A stretch of 8,886 bases of DNA from positions 1-8,886 of the forward strand of contig SYFN01000123.1 in assembly GCA_005800405.1 (NCBI GenBank), given 5' to 3'. Source of the DNA: Burkholderiales bacterium. Lineage in GTDB: Bacteria > Pseudomonadota > Gammaproteobacteria > Burkholderiales > Burkholderiaceae_D. Below the pieces are notes generated by a model. That model ran no database searches and was not told where the DNA came from. It saw nothing but the letters and a program-made list of their open reading frames with translations. A program made the position numbers and the translations under genes. This document shows positions 7,277 to 8,886 of this stretch, piece after piece (position 1 is the first letter of the stretch; the number at the start of each line of letters is the position of its first letter).

Positions 7277-8706
7277 CACTGCCAGCCTCTTGAGCCTACG
7301 GCCAGTACCGCAGTAAAGGCGAGACCGGCGATCAGACTGGCCCTGTCTCTGAGCGCAAAAATCAGCGGATCGTCGTGCATTTGTCCGCGATGCGCTTTCA
7401 TCCACACCCAGCTGATCCAGAAAAACATTACAGGCACCGACGCCCACATGAATTCCGGTGAGCGATAAAGTTTCACCACTGCATCGCTATTGAGATAGAA
7501 CGCCAGCACCAGCACTGCGGCATAGCCTGCAGACATGCCGAGGGTTTGCACAAGAGATGCATCAGTGGTGAGGTAGCCTCGGCCATGCGCTTTCTCGTGA
7601 CCCATCTGTGCCTGCACAATAAGTTCGGCATAGCGTTTGACGAAAGCCAGCGAAAGAAAAAGGGAAACCGAAAAGGCGAGCAGCCAGAACGACATCGGAA
7701 TACCCGCAGCTGCCGCGCCGGCAATGATGCGTACCGAGTACAGCATGGCCAACACAAGACAGTCCGCAATAATCAGACGCTTGAGTCCCCAGGAGTAAGC
7801 ACATGTCAGCACAAAATAAAACGCCAGCCATGCAGTGAAATTCGGGCCTACCTGAAGTGCAAGCAAGAGTGCCAGTAAGAGCAGGACTGGAATAAGCAAT
7901 ACCCCCAGATGGACGCTCACGCGGCCTGAAGCAAAGGGTCGGAATTTTTTTCTGGGATGATGACGATCACTGTCGAGGTCGAACAGGTCGTTCGCGACGT
8001 ACACCGCCGATGCACAAAAACAGAATGCCAGAAAGGCCAGTATCAAAGAGCTGGCCATGCCCGCATCGGGCACGATATGCGCGGCCATAGGAGTGATGAG
8101 GAGCAGCAGATTTTTCGTCCACTGATGCAGCCGCAAAACCCGGCCAATTTCTGCAAGCCCAACGCTATTGGCAGCAAACACGTGCTCGACGTCAGCCACA
8201 GCGCGTGCCTGCTGCTGTACCGATGCAGAAGCATTCACGACAATCGCTCGCCGCGCGCGCTGCCAGACAGGCACATCGGCTGCGGAATTCCCCGCGTAAT
8301 CAAAACCGTCACGACCAAAGCGCGCTTCCAGTGCGGCGCCCTTGTTTTCGGCACTTAGGTTGTGGTGGCCATCACTGGCCATAACGTCATCGAAAACACC
8401 GATGTGCTCAGCCACGGCCTGCGCTATTGATGTGTCAGCAGCCGTACACAGGATAAGTTTGCGCCCTTGCGCATGTTGGGCGCGAAGCCATTCAAGCAAG
8501 GGCTCGTTATAAGGCAATGACGATGCATCGAAGTCAGTCAGTGTAGAGAGGCGCTGCTTCAGCGCTGCTTTGCCATGGGCCAGCCAGAGGGGTATTTGGA
8601 GTACCGACAACGGACGTGCGCGCAAAGCCCGCACTGCAGATTCATGCAGGGTATCGGTCAGAATGAGCGTACCGTCTAGATCAACTGCAAGCGGGGTTTG
8701 GGTCAA
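7273..8706 (-). CDS. HAD phosphatase-UbiA prenyltransferase fusion (polyprenyl-phosphate phosphoribosyltransferase type)
   Basis: This 477-residue protein has two domains. Residues 1-190 are a HAD-superfamily hydrolase: motif I is VDLDGTL (8-14; D9 nucleophile, D11 acid/base), motif II is the T in LCTAADTS, a lysine follows in ENKG, and motif IV is YAGNSAAD (N140, D144). Residues about 190-477 are a UbiA-family membrane enzyme with RLHQWTKN (192-199), the first Asp motif NDLFDLDSD (239-247), HPRKKFRP (250-257), YSVRIIAG, FVKRYAEL and seven to nine hydrophobic helices. The NDxxDxxxD-xx-HPxKxxRP pattern is that of Rv3806c-like enzymes, which couple phosphoribosyl pyrophosphate to polyprenyl phosphate. 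The HAD part probably removes the 5-phosphate afterwards. I chose the TTG at 8706, giving MTQTPLAVDLDG; a GTG at 8736 is the other option and has no clear ribosome site. It is the first gene of the operon. Confidence 0.9.
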   Translation of the reverse strand: MTQTPLAVDLDGTLILTDTLHESAVRALRARPLSVLQIPLWLAHGKAALKQRLSTLTDFDASSLPYNEPLLEWLRAQHAQGRKLILCTAADTSIAQAVAEHIGVFDDVMASDGHHNLSAENKGAALEARFGRDGFDYAGNSAADVPVWQRARRAIVVNASASVQQQARAVADVEHVFAANSVGLAEIGRVLRLHQWTKNLLLLITPMAAHIVPDAGMASSLILAFLAFCFCASAVYVANDLFDLDSDRHHPRKKFRPFASGRVSVHLGVLLIPVLLLLALLLALQVGPNFTAWLAFYFVLTCAYSWGLKRLIIADCLVLAMLYSVRIIAGAAAAGIPMSFWLLAFSVSLFLSLAFVKRYAELIVQAQMGHEKAHGRGYLTTDASLVQTLGMSAGYAAVLVLAFYLNSDAVVKLYRSPEFMWASVPVMFFWISWVWMKAHRGQMHDDPLIFALRDRASLIAGLAFTAVLAVGSRGWQW

Positions 8707-8713
8707 TGGGCAG

Positions 8714-8718
8714 TCCTT
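8714..8718 (-). promoter_or_regulatory. Ribosome binding site favouring the TTG start of the HAD-UbiA gene
   Basis: AAGGA on the minus strand lies 7 bases before the TTG at 8706. No comparable motif lies before the alternative GTG at 8736, and a TAG at 8743-8745 closes the frame just upstream of it. Confidence 0.5.
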
Positions 8719-8746
8719 GTCGGGGCAGCGACGCACGCGGCGCTAT

Positions 8747-8787
8747 GACGGATCCTGAAAATGCTTCTGATGTTGGGCGGATCCGTC
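8747..8787. repeat. 9-bp perfect inverted repeat upstream of the operon
   Basis: GACGGATCC (8747-8755) and GGATCCGTC (8779-8787) are exact inverted copies separated by 23 bases. They lie between a possible -10 box and the first gene, so they would form a hairpin in the 5' leader or serve as a protein-binding site. The GGATCC core is itself palindromic, which lowers the surprise. Confidence 0.5.
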
Positions 8788-8797
8788 GCCGGTGCGT

Positions 8798-8803
8798 ATT
8801 GTA
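8798..8803 (-). promoter_or_regulatory. Possible -10 box for the operon
   Basis: TACAAT on the minus strand matches five of six bases of the sigma-70 -10 consensus and lies about 95 bases before the TTG start. The best -35 candidates (TTTGCG or TTGCGG) are 14-15 bases upstream, which is short, so this is a weak call. The rest of 8737-8886 holds no gene I can support. Confidence 0.3.
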
Positions 8804-8886
8804 AATCAGCCGCCTGTCCGCAAAGAGAGACCTTGAGAAGCGGTGTCAGCGTTGGGATGCAGCGTCCACCACCACCAGCGCGGTCA

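Noticed and set aside
7277..7447. N-terminal extension of the DprE1 frame up to a start at 7447
   Set aside because: It lies wholly inside the 3' part of the HAD-UbiA gene, is unlike the DprE1 family (rich in Arg, Ser and Cys), and would make the protein about 57 residues too long.
7957..8358. 133-codon plus-strand open frame opposite the HAD-UbiA gene
   Set aside because: Antisense to a clear conserved gene; the sequence is Arg/Cys/His-rich with no domain or ribosome site, as expected for a shadow frame.
8846..8886. C-terminal end of a preceding minus-strand gene (TALVVVDAASQR then TGA)
   Set aside because: Only 12 codons are visible and other frames, including a plus-strand one from an ATG at 8761, are also open here. 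It is plausible but cannot be supported without the flanking sequence.

Overview
The window looks like a chromosomal stretch of a Gram-negative proteobacterium. The pointers are the IS30-type transposase end, a Sec-exported TPR protein, and proteobacterial-style glycosyltransferase and GtrA genes. I cannot name the species. The left 400 bases are AT-richer (about 44% GC by hand count over 121-360) and look like a mobile-element scar. The rest is GC-richer and densely coding.

Left part (1-909). The 3' end of an IS30-family transposase runs into a short, unrecognised and probably truncated reading frame. A small secreted tetratricopeptide-repeat protein follows on the minus strand. A roughly 200-base divergent gap separates it from a plus-strand integral membrane glycosyltransferase of the GT39/ArnT/PMT type (1106-2617).

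Right part (2610-8706). Six minus-strand genes form one tightly packed operon, read from right to left. They are: a HAD phosphatase-UbiA prenyltransferase fusion (DPPR synthase type); a DprE1-type FAD oxidase; a DprE2-type short-chain reductase; an extended SDR (epimerase/dehydratase fold); an FAD-dependent amine-oxidase/HemY-fold oxidoreductase; and a GtrA-family membrane protein. Every junction is a 4-base overlap or a gap of 0-2 bases.

How they fit together. In mycobacteria, UbiA (Rv3806c) makes polyprenyl-phosphoryl-5-phosphoribose, a phosphatase removes the 5-phosphate, and DprE1/DprE2 epimerise C2 to give polyprenyl-phosphoryl-D-arabinofuranose (DPA). The GtrA protein Rv3789 lies next to dprE1. 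This window carries the same set in a Gram-negative setting, with the phosphatase step apparently built into the UbiA protein and two additional redox enzymes in the operon. The inferred product is a lipid-linked D-arabinofuranose or a further-modified pentose. The convergent GT39 enzyme is a candidate user of it on the periplasmic side. The acceptor is not visible here.

No tRNA, rRNA or CRISPR array was seen.
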